Shown: piece after piece, positions 1-7,431 of the stretch
Position numbering within the stretch: position 1 is the stretch's first letter
How the letters are laid out: every line of letters begins with the position of its first letter
Assembly (NCBI GenBank): GCA_905215095.1
Contig: CAJMOL010000007.1
Location: forward strand, 1-17,822
Source: an uncultured bacterium
GTDB lineage: Bacteria > Actinomycetota > Coriobacteriia > Coriobacteriales > Coriobacteriaceae
Direction of reading: 5' to 3'
Length of the DNA stretch: 17,822 nucleotides
The notes under the pieces: model-generated
Database searches by the model: none
Told to the model about the DNA's origin: nothing
What the model saw: the letters and a program-made list of their open reading frames with translations, nothing else
Made by a program: the position numbers and the translations under genes

Positions 1-215
1 GGGTTGTACAGGACGTACATCTTCCCCGGCTCGTCAACACCCCGTGCGGTGGGCGTGACCACATTTTTCAGGAACCGGAAGCCGCTCTTTTCCACCACCC
101 GGCGGGAGCGGTCATTTCTGTCAAAATGGCCGCAGGTCAGATAGTCGAAAGACAGCTCTTGGAAGCAGTAGTCGATCACGGCCTTCACCGCCTCCGGCAT
201 CAGTCCCCTGCCCCA
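1..215 (-). CDS. GNAT family N-acetyltransferase, C-terminal fragment (runs off the window edge)
   Basis: The minus strand reads as the C-terminal half of a RimJ/RimL-like GNAT acetyltransferase, which transfers acetyl from acetyl-CoA to an amine. Visible motifs are [10 protein letters not shown] (the acetyl-CoA loop and following helix), then [18 protein letters not shown] and VVEKSGFRF, matching the usual 'N..S..v.ek.GF' end of the fold. The reading frame is open at position 1, so the true C-terminus lies outside. There is no believable N-terminus: upstream of about position 215 the DNA encodes endonuclease IV in another frame. Codon use (CGG, CTG, AAA) looks less like the neighbouring genes and more like a Clostridia gene, by eye only. 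It may be foreign DNA, a recombination product or an assembly chimera. Confidence 0.7.
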
Positions 216-549
216 CATGTGCGCCGGGGTGAAAGTTGTAGTAGTTGCCGGGCAGTGCTTCCAGACGCTGCAAGTCCTCGGCCATTGCCTCCAAGGCAAA
301 CTCACGCGCCCGCTCTTTGGCAGAACAGGGGTTGTAGGTATAGGGGGCATGCGCCACGAGTGGGCCGAAGTCGTTTTGCTCCATAAGCTCGCGCAGGGCC
401 GCCACGTCATCCATGTCAAGGTCTTTCGCCTTGCCGCCGCGCGGGTTGCGCGTAAAGAATGCAAAGGTATTGGCGCCAATGGATAGCGCCGTCTCCCCCA
501 TCGCCCGATAGCCCTTCGTCGTCGAAAGATGGCACCCGATCGTCAGCAT
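121..549 (-). CDS. nfo: Endonuclease IV (deoxyribonuclease IV), N-terminal third only, chimeric 3' end
   Basis: Residues 1-112 are the start of an AP endonuclease of the Nfo family, which cleaves DNA at abasic sites in base excision repair. Seen: [12 protein letters not shown], the FFTRNPRG segment, [10 protein letters not shown] (first zinc His) and [14 protein letters not shown] (second zinc His). The family is normally about 280 aa, so the remaining metal ligands (Glu, Asp and His) are missing. After about residue 112 the frame runs through the GNAT fragment and stops at 121, giving a 142-aa chimera. The ATG at 549 is chosen because GAGGAGG lies just upstream and the family begins here; an in-frame ATG further out lies inside a hairpin repeat. 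As it stands it cannot be a working Nfo. Confidence 0.8.
   Translation of the reverse strand: MLTIGCHLSTTKGYRAMGETALSIGANTFAFFTRNPRGGKAKDLDMDDVAALRELMEQNDFGPLVAHAPYTYNPCSAKERAREFALEAMAEDLQRLEALPGNYYNFHPGAHVGQGTDAGGGEGRDRLLLPRAVFRLSDLRPF
203..215. other. Junction between nfo and GNAT sequence (shared bases)
   Basis: The bases at 203-215 (minus strand TGGGGCAGGGGAC) encode HVGQGT in the Nfo frame and WGRG in the GNAT frame. Both families expect nearly this DNA here. The switch therefore falls in a 12-13 bp microhomology, which is typical of either microhomology-mediated recombination or a short-overlap assembly join. Confidence 0.65.
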
Positions 550-566
550 CTCCAGCTCCCTCCTCA

Positions 567-652
567 TCAGTTGCGGAAAAATACGGTCTATTGGTGCCTT
601 ATTTTGGCGCAAATAGACCGTATTCCACCGCAACTTATAAAAGGGGCATCAG
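567..652 (-). repeat. 86-bp hairpin element, copy 1 (upstream of nfo)
   Basis: This is a palindromic element beginning TCAGTTGCGG and ending CATCAG on the plus strand. The outer stem pairs 569-576 with 628-635. After a 3x3 internal loop, the inner stem pairs AATACGGTCTATT (580-592) with AATAGACCGTATT (612-624). The apical loop is about 19 nt. The segment TTATAAAAGGGGCATCAG (635-652) is shared exactly with copy 2. On the transcribed minus strand the hairpin ends about 18 nt before the nfo start codon, right next to its Shine-Dalgarno site. The same-length sister copy at 1753-1838 has a different but self-complementary inner stem. Confidence 0.85.
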
Positions 653-721
653 AGATGCGGGCCGCCAAGCACTACGGCTACGGGCGCCAGCGTCATGATC
701 CCCTACGCGTCAGCGCCAAGC

Positions 722-1741
722 CTAGAGGGCTAGACGGATTGCATCGATAATGCGCGCGCAGCGCTGTGTGGCGGCAAGGGGCATGACGGGACTCTCGAGT
801 TTCCCCGCCCGGATGAGCTGGGTCGCATGCTGGATTTCGCCGTAGAAATCATCGACCTCAAACGGGGCATTTATTTCGAGCGTTCGCCCGTCGGAATACT
901 TCACATGGGCGAGCTCGGGGCGATGGAGACGGTCGATTTCCAACGAGCCCCGCTCGCAGGCAATCGTTAAGCGGCTTTCATATGCTGCTTTGCCGTCGCA
1001 CACCATATGAATGGGTATACCGCCGACGCTCATATGGATCTCGTCGGCCCAATCCACGCGGCCGCCCGATACGTCACGCCAGCGAACTTCACGAGACGAA
1101 ACCTCGCAAGCGCCCGCGAGCAAATCCTCAAACCAACCGACTGCATAGCAGCCCATGTCATATAGACAGCCACCCTGCAACGGGTCGAGCAGATAACTCG
1201 AAGGGGGCTCACCATAATCGAGTTTTTGCACGCTTTCAATCGAGACGATACGGCCGAGCTCGCCCGACGCAAGCAAGCCCTTCACGCGAGTACGCATCGG
1301 GCAAAACCGATTTTTCATCGCCTCCATAAACAGCACGCCGCGCTCGCGAGAGGTGGAGGCAATCGAGAGAGCCTCTTCTTCATTCAAAACGGCCGGCTTT
1401 TCGCACAGCACGGCCTTTCCCGCGCGCAGTGCCCGACAGACCCAATGCGCATGCATGCCATGTGGAAGAGCCAAGTAGATTGCGTCGACATCGGGGTCGG
1501 CAATCAGCGCGTCATAAGCCGCATCGCCGTTATCGTCGACCGAGGCATGGCCATGCGCAGCATCAATCGAAAACGCTCGGCAAAATTCCTCGACATGTGC
1601 AGGAGTGCGGCCGGCCGCAGCCACCAGCCGTGCCCCGTCGACCTTCTTGAGCGACGATGCAAATCGATGCGATATGTTCCCAGCGCCCAAAACGCCCCAA
1701 CGAACCTCACGTAAGTCATCACATGAATCCCGATGGTCCAC
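722..1741 (-). CDS. Gfo/Idh/MocA family NAD(P)-dependent oxidoreductase
   Basis: This 339-aa protein has an N-terminal Rossmann domain with RWGVLGAGNISHRF (nucleotide-binding GxGxxx, about residues 14-26) and the family signature CEKPAVLNEEEA. A C-terminal substrate domain follows with GGCLYDMGCYAV and HMVCDGKAAYESRLT. The length is normal. The family oxidises or reduces sugars, inositols and related diols; the substrate cannot be read from sequence, but it resembles the dihydrodiol/1,5-anhydrofructose branch. The GTG start at 1741 follows GAAGGGGG with 5-nt spacing. The longer ORF with an ATG at 1819 would begin inside a hairpin repeat and is not preferred. The aldo/keto reductase gene ends 94 nt upstream on the same strand, so the two may be cotranscribed across the repeat. 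Confidence 0.88.
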   Translation of the reverse strand: MDHRDSCDDLREVRWGVLGAGNISHRFASSLKKVDGARLVAAAGRTPAHVEEFCRAFSIDAAHGHASVDDNGDAAYDALIADPDVDAIYLALPHGMHAHWVCRALRAGKAVLCEKPAVLNEEEALSIASTSRERGVLFMEAMKNRFCPMRTRVKGLLASGELGRIVSIESVQKLDYGEPPSSYLLDPLQGGCLYDMGCYAVGWFEDLLAGACEVSSREVRWRDVSGGRVDWADEIHMSVGGIPIHMVCDGKAAYESRLTIACERGSLEIDRLHRPELAHVKYSDGRTLEINAPFEVDDFYGEIQHATQLIRAGKLESPVMPLAATQRCARIIDAIRLAL

Positions 1742-1752
1742 GACAGCCCCCT

Positions 1753-1838
1753 TCAGTTGCGGTGAAATAGTTCCTGTTTGGCCCCTATTCTGCCGCAAAC
1801 AGGAACTATTCCACCGCAAGTTATAAAAGGGGCATCAG
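1753..1838 (-). repeat. 86-bp hairpin element, copy 2 (upstream of Gfo/Idh gene)
   Basis: This is the sister of the element at 567-652, exactly the same length. The left arm 1756-1780 pairs with 1796-1820 at 23 of 25 positions. The outer part GTTGCGG(T)G and TATTCCACCGCAA are conserved with copy 1, but the inner stem is ATAGTTCCTGTTT instead of ATACGGTCTATT, changed on both arms so that pairing is kept. The TTATAAAAGGGGCATCAG tail is identical. The element supplies the TGA stop (1835-1837) of the aldo/keto reductase and ends 11 nt before the GTG start of the next gene. Confidence 0.85.
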
Positions 1839-3022
1839 GAGCGCGTTTTGCAAAAGGCCTTAAGCGCGGCCGTTACGGGGCCAGGCTGGAAACGTCGGCG
1901 CACATCGTCGAGACGCTCGGGAATATCGATGTGCTGCGGACAGTGACGCGCGCATTTGCCGCACTTGACGCAATTGCTCACCAGCTTGGGCTCGTTCGTC
2001 CGCACCGCGCTTGCCGTAAAGTATTGAGACAGCCCCGTAAACCAACTATGCGCGTAGCTCGCGTTGTAGGCGCCAAAGCAACCGGGAATATTGATGCCCT
2101 TGGGGCACGGCATGCAGTAGCCGCACCCCGTACACGGCACGCGATTCGATTTCTCAAACTCTCCCAGCACACGTGCGATGGTATCGAGCTGCTCTGTCGT
2201 CATCGAATCCGGCAGTGCGCGATCCGCCAATGCCGCGTTCTCGTCCACCTGCGCGGTATCGGTCATGCCCGAAAGCAGCATCGTGACTTGAGGATGGTTC
2301 CACACCCACGAAAGGCCCCAAGCAGCCGGCGTCTTCAGGTACGGATCGCGTACGCCATCGAACACGGCGCGGGCACGCGGAGGCAGTTTGCCCGCTAAAC
2401 GTCCGCCCAACAGCGGCTCCATCACAAACACCGCGAGCCCGCGCTCGGCGGCCGCCATGAGTCCCGCCGTTCCCGCTTGGTAGCGCTCTCCAGCGTAGTT
2501 GTACTGGATCTGGCAAAAGTCCCAGTCATACGCGTCAAGCATCGTGAGAAAGTCCGCCGCACTGCCGTGGTACGAAAAACCTATCTGGCGAATACGCCCC
2601 GCAGCCTTTTGGTGCGCAATCCAGTCCTCGATACCCAACGCTGCCACGCGCTCCCACTGCGCGGGCGAGGTGATGTTGTGCATGAGGTAGTAGTCGATAT
2701 GGTCAGTCCGCAAACGGTGCAGTTGCTCGTCAAAAAAGCGGTCGAAATCCTCCGCGCATTTGCACAAAGCATGTGGCAGCTTGGTCGCGAGCAAAACCTG
2801 GTCGCGTAGGCCTAGGCGCTCAAGCGAAGCGCCCACGCAAGCCTCGTTGCCGGGATAGAGATAGGCCGTGTCCAGGTAGTTAATCCCCTGCTCCACCGCA
2901 CGGGAAATGATGGCATCGGCTGTCTTCGCATCGGGGCGTCCCGGCGCGCCGGGAAACCTCATGCAACCCAGCCCCAGCGCCGAGATACGGTTGCCGCTTT
3001 TGGGGTCAACGCGATATTGCAC
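1835..3022 (-). CDS. Aldo/keto reductase with C-terminal 4Fe-4S ferredoxin domain
   Basis: This is a 395-aa protein. Residues 1 to about 280 form the aldo/keto reductase barrel with the catalytic tetrad visible: Asp51 and Tyr56 in NYLDTAYLYPGN, Lys81 in LLATKLP, and His115 in DYYLMHN. The C-terminal about 100 residues carry two cysteine clusters, CTGCGYCMPCPKGINIP and CVKCGKCARHCPQHIDIP, expected to bind 4Fe-4S clusters. This is the COG1453-type family common in anaerobes, thought to couple carbonyl or diol redox chemistry to ferredoxin-like electron flow; substrates are mostly unknown. The GTG start at 3022 has GAGAGGAAAGG upstream. The stop codon lies inside hairpin copy 2. Confidence 0.92.
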   Translation of the reverse strand: MQYRVDPKSGNRISALGLGCMRFPGAPGRPDAKTADAIISRAVEQGINYLDTAYLYPGNEACVGASLERLGLRDQVLLATKLPHALCKCAEDFDRFFDEQLHRLRTDHIDYYLMHNITSPAQWERVAALGIEDWIAHQKAAGRIRQIGFSYHGSAADFLTMLDAYDWDFCQIQYNYAGERYQAGTAGLMAAAERGLAVFVMEPLLGGRLAGKLPPRARAVFDGVRDPYLKTPAAWGLSWVWNHPQVTMLLSGMTDTAQVDENAALADRALPDSMTTEQLDTIARVLGEFEKSNRVPCTGCGYCMPCPKGINIPGCFGAYNASYAHSWFTGLSQYFTASAVRTNEPKLVSNCVKCGKCARHCPQHIDIPERLDDVRRRFQPGPVTAALKAFCKTRS

Positions 3023-3183
3023 TGCCTTTCCTCTCCCCTCGAAGCCCTAATGAGGCGAAACACAACGGCCACGCCGTCGAAACACATTGGAATCGCAATC
3101 GAGAACGTATCGTAACGCAGCAGAAATCGAGCTGTCACGGCACCGCTTTAACATCAGCAAAAAGCCCGATGAAAGGAGGCAGC

Positions 3184-3378
3184 GTGACCACGCGCGAGGA
3201 CGCCTACCCCTACCCCGGTGAACAATACATCCTCTCGGTCGACCGTTATCAGATCGAGGTCATGGACCATCTGGACGAGCTTCCCGCCACAGGCGCTGTC
3301 ATCTTCTGCACCTTCCCCAAGGTGCGCGATGGCGTTGGATATCCCGCACGCGTTTTCGCGGTCTGCCCTGCGGCATAA
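3184..3378 (+). CDS. Small protein resembling the C-terminal end of cyclase-family (kynurenine formamidase-like) enzymes
   Basis: This is a 64-aa ORF. GTG at 3184 is chosen because AAAGGAGG sits 4 nt before it; the ATG at 3169 has no such site. The segment ELPATGAVIFCTFPKVRDG followed by GYPARVFAVCP looks like the last strands of cyclase/metal-dependent hydrolase (kynurenine formamidase-like) proteins, where 'LP.tGa.v...P.k...g.G.PaRvfA' is typical. The HxGTHxDxxxH metal site of that family is N-terminal and is absent. It may be a degraded remnant that gained its own start, or an independent small protein. The strong ribosome-binding site and the hairpin downstream argue that it is expressed. 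The family link is from memory of the motif and is moderate at best. Confidence 0.55.
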   Translation: MTTREDAYPYPGEQYILSVDRYQIEVMDHLDELPATGAVIFCTFPKVRDGVGYPARVFAVCPAA

Positions 3379-3457
3379 GCGCACAGCGCAATAGTTTCTT
3401 TTTCTTAACAGCAGCCCCGCGCGCTCACCAAACGTCCCGGCGACATACAATCCATCA

Positions 3458-3480
3458 GGCGCCCCTTACGCGGGCGCCTT
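3458..3480 (+). terminator. Hairpin after the 64-aa gene
   Basis: AGGCGCCC and GGGCGCCT pair around a 7-nt loop, followed by TTATATAT. It sits 80 bp after the stop of the small gene and just before the next gene's ribosome-binding site. The T tract is short, so termination may be partial. Confidence 0.6.
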
Positions 3481-3501
3481 ATATATGGGGAGATGATTCA
3501 C

Positions 3502-4416
3502 GTGCAGATCAACAAGGTCGCCTTTATCGGCAAGGGCGGCGTCGGCCTGCTCTACGGCAGCATGATTGCCAAGGCCCTCGGCAATGACGCCGTCGAATAC
3601 GTTATGGATGACGCCCGTTTTGAGCGTCACGCGGGCGACGCGCTCGCCGTCAACGGCAAGCCCTGTGCGCTAAAATCCGTCCGCGTCAGCGAGGCAACGC
3701 CCGCCGATCTGGTCATTCTCACGGTCAAGACGACTGGACTCAACCAAGCACTCAAGACTATGGAGCGCGTCGTGGGACCCAACACGCTCATCGCCTCGCT
3801 GTGCAACGGCATTACGAGCGAGCAAAAGACTGCCGAGCGCTTTGGCTGGAAGCACACCGTCCTGGGTATCTGCCAGGGCATGGACGCCGTATTCCTCGAC
3901 GGCGCGCTCACCTTTACCAATGCGGGCGAAATCCGCTTTGGCGCGGCGGCCGGCACGGACCCCGCGACCGTCACCGCTATCGACGGGCTCTACACGCGCT
4001 GCGGCATCGCCCATACCGTCGAGGACGACATCGCCCACCGCATGTGGGCCAAACTCATGCTCAACGACGGCATCAACCAGACGTGCATGGCCTACAGCGG
4101 GACCTACGGAAGCGCCACGGAGCCGGGCTCCGAGCAGCGCCGCTGCTTTGTCTCCGCCATGCGCGAGACGCTTGCGGTTGCCAACGCCGAGGGCGTTGAG
4201 CTGACCGAGGCAGACCTGACGCAAATGGTGCACCTCATCGAGGGAATCGACCCCGCCGGTATGACCTCGATGGCACAGGACCGCATCGCACAACGAAAAA
4301 CCGAAGTCGAGGAGTTCGCGGGCACCATCTGCCGTCTGGCGGCCAAGCACGATATCCAGACACCGCAGAACGAATGGCTCTATCAGCGCATTCGCGATAT
4401 CGAGGTAAGCTGGTAG
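3502..4416 (+). CDS. Ketopantoate reductase family protein (PanE/ApbA)
   Basis: This 304-aa protein has an N-terminal NADPH-binding motif VAFIGKGGVGLLYG, the ADLVILTVKTT strand, and the 'SLCNGITSEQ' and 'MDAVF' segments of the 2-dehydropantoate 2-reductase family. The C-terminal helical domain begins near AHRMWAKLMLNDGINQTC, whose Lys and Asn match the family's catalytic Lys and substrate Asn. The family reduces ketopantoate to pantoate in coenzyme A synthesis, but many paralogues act on other 2-keto acids, and no other pantothenate gene is nearby. GTG at 3502 is preferred because GGGGAG lies 9 nt upstream; the ATG at 3493 abuts that site with no spacing. A strong terminator follows. Confidence 0.88.
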   Translation: MQINKVAFIGKGGVGLLYGSMIAKALGNDAVEYVMDDARFERHAGDALAVNGKPCALKSVRVSEATPADLVILTVKTTGLNQALKTMERVVGPNTLIASLCNGITSEQKTAERFGWKHTVLGICQGMDAVFLDGALTFTNAGEIRFGAAAGTDPATVTAIDGLYTRCGIAHTVEDDIAHRMWAKLMLNDGINQTCMAYSGTYGSATEPGSEQRRCFVSAMRETLAVANAEGVELTEADLTQMVHLIEGIDPAGMTSMAQDRIAQRKTEVEEFAGTICRLAAKHDIQTPQNEWLYQRIRDIEVSW

Positions 4417-4453
4417 CGCCAACGCGCCGCATTCAACAGCCTTAACAGCAAAA

Positions 4454-4490
4454 CCGCCGCAAGGGAACCTTTCCCCTGCGGCGGCTTTCA
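4454..4490 (+). terminator. Rho-independent terminator after the PanE-like gene
   Basis: CCGCCGCAAGGGA pairs with TTCCCCTGCGGCGG around a small loop, and CTTTC follows. It lies 38 bp after the stop codon at 4416 on the same strand. It may also serve the convergent small gene that ends at 4525. Confidence 0.8.
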
Positions 4491-4524
4491 TCTTCGTCTA
4501 TGACCGGCGGCAACCTCACAACAG

Positions 4525-4731
4525 TTAGCGTTGCGACCCCGACACCTCGTCCTCATCGTCGCGACAAAGGACAACACCGGCGCTTCCCAGCAGCGTGGCC
4601 GCGATCAGCGCGCCGACCACGATAGGAGCAGCCCCGCATGTCCCCTGCATGCCCGCGACGAGCGCGGCCGTGGGACCAAGGCAACCAAGCATCAACGCGA
4701 CGGCGGCAACGGCAATATCTCGAGCATTCAC
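4525..4731 (-). CDS. Small two-helix membrane protein, function unknown
   Basis: This is a 68-aa hypothetical protein. Residues about 7-27 (AVAAVALMLGCLGPTAALVAG) and about 36-56 (PIVVGALIAATLLGSAGVVLC) are hydrophobic and long enough to span a membrane; an acidic tail DDEDEVSGSQR follows. The GTG start at 4731 has GGAGG 10 nt upstream. It is alone between terminators. No family is recognised; size and layout are holin-like, but nothing else supports that. Confidence 0.6.
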   Translation of the reverse strand: MNARDIAVAAVALMLGCLGPTAALVAGMQGTCGAAPIVVGALIAATLLGSAGVVLCRDDEDEVSGSQR

Positions 4732-4846
4732 AAGACCACTTCCTCCAAGAGAAAGACCTTATTTCTCAAGAACCAGTGTGCCCCGCATCCATACGCCCAG
4801 CGTACCGCCACGGTAAGGGCTCTGTTAACTCAAACGCATACATAGA

Positions 4847-4890
4847 ACGGGCGTCCTTACGTTGCCCTAAAGCTCGGTAAAGACGCCCGT
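4847..4890 (-). terminator. Hairpin downstream of the secreted coiled-coil gene
   Basis: ACGGGCGTCCTTAC (4847-4860) pairs with GTAAAGACGCCCGT (4877-4890), 13 of 14 positions matching. It starts 28 bp after the minus-strand gene that ends at 4918. The T tract is poor, but the position fits a transcription terminator. Confidence 0.7.
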
Positions 4891-4917
4891 CCGCCAAATA
4901 TCCGTGATGCAGAAAAA

Positions 4918-5694
4918 TTACCAGCCAGTGTAGTAATCGGTGGTTCCGGCAGCGCAGCCGGAGTCATAGACCTTGCACTCGCCCTTGGACCCGGTAAACG
5001 TGGAGCCTTGGGCCTTATCGCCCGCGGCCACGACGTAGTAGCCATCGGAATCGCGCCAAAAGCCCTCGGAATCCTGCGTCCATTCGCCCGTGCGGTGATG
5101 GTAGAGTACGTTGCTGCTGTAATAAGTCTCGCGGCGGCCGTTATAGTTATTGACGCCGCTCGAGCGCGTCAGGCCCGAGCCGTTCGCGTAATACGCAGCA
5201 GACGCGTAAGACGAGCCGGAGCCGGCGTTGTAATACGATGCCTGAACGGCCTCAGCGGCCTCGGCTTCGGCTGCGGCAGCCTCGAGCGCCTCGCGCTTGG
5301 CATCCTCGAGCGTGGAGCGCAGCTCGTCGAGCTCGGTCGACTTGGCGTCGACCTCCCCCATCGTCAACAGGTTACCCGCACCGTCGATGCAACCCTGCAA
5401 CACAGCGCGCTCGTCATCGGTAGCATAGTCGCCATACATATTCATAATGATCTGAGCGCGCATCTCCAGGGAATCGCGCTTGGCCTCCATCGAGGCGTTC
5501 CACTCTTGCATGGAGCCATAACCGTCACCGCGGTAGTCGACGGGCTGCACCAGCGTCGCCTCGGACGGCGTAGATCCGACCGCATCGGATAGTGTTGCCG
5601 CGTGGGCATCAGTTGCGCCGGCGCCCGCCAAAAGTGCCACGGTCAGAGCGGCGGAAAGGGCGGCGGCTTTCGGTTTTCGTGAATCGATCCTCAT
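4918..5694 (-). CDS. Secreted protein with coiled coil and Coriobacteriia-type C-terminal module
   Basis: This is a 258-aa hypothetical protein. MRIDSRKPKA plus a hydrophobic stretch ending ATDAHA is a signal peptide (predicted cleavage near residue 32). Residues about 80-165 are charged and Ala/Glu rich (DELRSTLEDAKREALEAA, then an EA-rich run) and should form a coiled coil. A Ser/Tyr/Asn/Gly-rich linker follows. The C-terminus (GFWRDSDGYYVVAAGDKAQG, then KVYDSGCAAGTTDYYTGW) has two Cys and resembles the ending of cell-wall hydrolases and surface proteins I associate with Coriobacteriia. No catalytic residues are seen. The ATG at 5694 is favoured by the signal peptide and GGAGG upstream; an open frame extending to 5955 crosses the metY terminator and is not coding. 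Confidence 0.8.
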   Translation of the reverse strand: MRIDSRKPKAAALSAALTVALLAGAGATDAHAATLSDAVGSTPSEATLVQPVDYRGDGYGSMQEWNASMEAKRDSLEMRAQIIMNMYGDYATDDERAVLQGCIDGAGNLLTMGEVDAKSTELDELRSTLEDAKREALEAAAAEAEAAEAVQASYYNAGSGSSYASAAYYANGSGLTRSSGVNNYNGRRETYYSSNVLYHHRTGEWTQDSEGFWRDSDGYYVVAAGDKAQGSTFTGSKGECKVYDSGCAAGTTDYYTGW

Positions 5695-6005
5695 GTAGCT
5701 GGAAACCTCCGTAGTGCGTTTTTGCTGCGTTTGAGCTGCGTGTGATTCGATCGCGCTGCATAGTACCCCGAGCAAATCGCGACCTGCGGTTTTACTCAAA
5801 AGGCGCACGTCAATTGCGTAAAACTCACATCCTCTTAACAGGAGTTTTCCACAACTCGAATGCATAAAGCGTGCCAAAAACCCTGTTTTTACACCCTCTC
5901 TATGCAAAAAAGCGCCTGTGCAACCATAGTTCACACAGGCGCCTTGAGCAGGCATTTTATGCAGTTATACCTATCGAGTCGCAAGGGGTCCTTGCACAAG
6001 TCGCC
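5695..6005. other. Intergenic region between secreted protein gene and metY
   Basis: These 311 bp hold the metY terminator (5905-5943) and the leader of the secreted-protein gene. A TTGACG and a TACTAT occur on the minus strand but not at promoter spacing, so no promoter is called. No gene or repeat was seen. Confidence 0.6.
5905..5943 (-). terminator. Rho-independent terminator of metY
   Basis: On the minus strand GGCGCCTGTGTG pairs with GCACAGGCGC, followed directly by TTTTTT. It lies about 63 bp after the metY stop. It is the clearest terminator in the window. Confidence 0.9.
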
Positions 6006-7316
6006 TTACTCGTCCAGCGCGGCGAAGGCCTGCTTCAGATCCCAAATGATATCCTCGGCGTTCTCGGTACCGATGGAAAGACGGATCGTGGAGGGCGTGA
6101 TGTTCTGCTCGGCGAGCTCCTCGGCAGAGAGCTGGGAGTGCGTGGTGGTAGCCGGGTGTACGACGAGCGATTTGACGTCGGCCACGTTGGCGAGCAGCGA
6201 AAACACCTGCAGATGGTCGATGAACTTCCAAGCTGCCTCCTGGCCACCCTTAATCTCGAAGGTAAAGATCGAGGCACCGCCGTTGGGGAAGTACTTCTGG
6301 TACAGCTCATGGTCGGGGTGCTCGGGCAAGCTCGGGTGGTTCACCTTGGCAACATGGCTGTCGCCGGTAAGGAACTCAACGACCTTTTTGGTGTTCTCGA
6401 CATGGCGGTCGACGCGCAGAGACAGGGTCTCGGTGCCCTGGAGCAGGACCCAGGCGTTGAACGGGCTGATGCAGGCGCCCTCGTCACGCAGCAGGATAGC
6501 GCGGACATAGGTTGCGAAGGCGGCGGGACCGGCAGCCTCGGCAAACGAGACACCGTGGTAGGAGGGGTTGGGCTCAGCGATCTGGGCGTACTTTCCGCTC
6601 GCCTTCCAATCAAAGTTACCGCCGTCGACGATCACACCGCCCAGCGAAGTGCCGTGACCGCCGATGAACTTGGTTGCGGAGTGGACGACGATGTTGGCAC
6701 CATGCTCCAGCGGACGGAACAGATACGGGGTGCCGAAGGTGTTGTCGACGACAACCGGCAGACCGTGCTTCTTGGCGATCTCGGAGATGGCGTCGATGTT
6801 GGGGATGTCGGAGTTGGGGTTGCCGAGCGTCTCGAGATAGATGACCGTGGTGTTGTCCTTGATGGCACCCTCGACCTCTTCCAGGTTATGGGCATCGACA
6901 AACGTGGTCTCGACGCCAAACTGGGAGAGCGTATGCTCCAGCAGGTTGTAGGAGCCACCGTAGATGGTCTTCTGAGCCACCACGTGGTCAGCGGCCTGGG
7001 CAAGAGCCTGCAGGGTATAGGTGATGGCAGCAGCGCCGGAGGCGACGGCAAGACCTGCCACGCCACCCTCGAGGGCGGCGATACGGTCCTCAAAGACGCC
7101 CTGGGTGGAGTTGGTCAGACGGCCGTAGATGTTACCGGCGTCGGCAAGACCAAAGCGGTCGGCGGCGTGCTGGGAGTTGCGGAACACATAGCTCGTGGTC
7201 TGGTAGATAGGCACGGCACGGGAGTCGGATGCAGGATCGGCGCTCTCCTGGCCAACGTGAAGCTGCAGGGTGTCGAAACCAAAGGTGTGCTCGGGGTTGT
7301 TGATGAACTGGCTCAT
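6006..7316 (-). CDS. metY: O-acetylhomoserine aminocarboxypropyltransferase (O-acetylhomoserine sulfhydrylase)
   Basis: This 436-aa PLP enzyme of the Cys/Met metabolism family makes homocysteine from O-acetylhomoserine and sulfide in methionine synthesis, with possible side activity on O-acetylserine. It acts in the cytoplasm, usually as a tetramer. Seen: [30 protein letters not shown] (phosphate contact from the neighbouring subunit), Asp191 in VVDNTFGTP, and the PLP lysine Lys216 in [11 protein letters not shown]. The long form of about 430 aa and the insert before the C-terminus match MetY rather than MetB/MetC. The ATG at 7316 follows AAGGAG with good spacing. It is divergent from a LysR gene and preceded by a promoter, LysR box and Cys-containing leader ORF. 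Confidence 0.95.
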   Translation of the reverse strand: MSQFINNPEHTFGFDTLQLHVGQESADPASDSRAVPIYQTTSYVFRNSQHAADRFGLADAGNIYGRLTNSTQGVFEDRIAALEGGVAGLAVASGAAAITYTLQALAQAADHVVAQKTIYGGSYNLLEHTLSQFGVETTFVDAHNLEEVEGAIKDNTTVIYLETLGNPNSDIPNIDAISEIAKKHGLPVVVDNTFGTPYLFRPLEHGANIVVHSATKFIGGHGTSLGGVIVDGGNFDWKASGKYAQIAEPNPSYHGVSFAEAAGPAAFATYVRAILLRDEGACISPFNAWVLLQGTETLSLRVDRHVENTKKVVEFLTGDSHVAKVNHPSLPEHPDHELYQKYFPNGGASIFTFEIKGGQEAAWKFIDHLQVFSLLANVADVKSLVVHPATTTHSQLSAEELAEQNITPSTIRLSIGTENAEDIIWDLKQAFAALDE

Positions 7317-7370
7317 GATGATCTCCTTGATCGAACGAAAGTAAATAAAAAGAGAGAAGTAAGTCGCTGT

Positions 7371-7402
7371 CTCCTGATCACGCCGACGGGCGCAAACAGG
7401 AG
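7371..7402 (-). promoter_or_regulatory. Alternative hairpins in the metY leader
   Basis: On the metY transcript CUCCUG (7402-7397) can pair with CAGGAG (7376-7371), enclosing a GCGCC/GGCGU helix. A competing fold pairs GCCG with CGGC and buries CUCCUG in its loop. The CUCCU is also complementary to the AAGGAG ribosome-binding site of metY. The two folds exclude each other and both overlap the leader ORF, as expected for translation-coupled control. There is no U-rich terminator immediately after, so the effect, if any, would more likely be on translation. Confidence 0.4.
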
Positions 7403-7431
7403 CCCGGCATTCGTCTTGGTAAGCAGTTCAT
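7378..7431 (-). CDS. Candidate 17-aa leader peptide of metY with two Cys codons
   Basis: This short ORF reads MNCLPRRMPGSCLRPSA. AAAGGAGG (7446-7439) lies exactly 7 nt before its ATG, a stronger site than most full genes here have. It lies inside the untranslated leader expected from the metY promoter and ends 61 nt before the metY start codon. Cys is at positions 3 and 12, and Met at 8, all products of the sulfur pathway that metY serves. The inference is ribosome stalling on scarce Cys-tRNA. There is no homology evidence. Confidence 0.5.
   Translation of the reverse strand: MNCLPRRMPGSCLRPSA

Noticed and set aside
649..696. 15-codon ORF (MTLAPVAVVLGGPHL) between the Gfo/Idh gene and hairpin copy 1
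   Set aside because: It has AGGGG before it and ends on the repeat's TGA, but it is too short and without conservation evidence to call.
3670..4491. 273-codon minus-strand ORF opposite the PanE-like gene
   Set aside because: Antisense shadow crossing a terminator; no recognisable domain.
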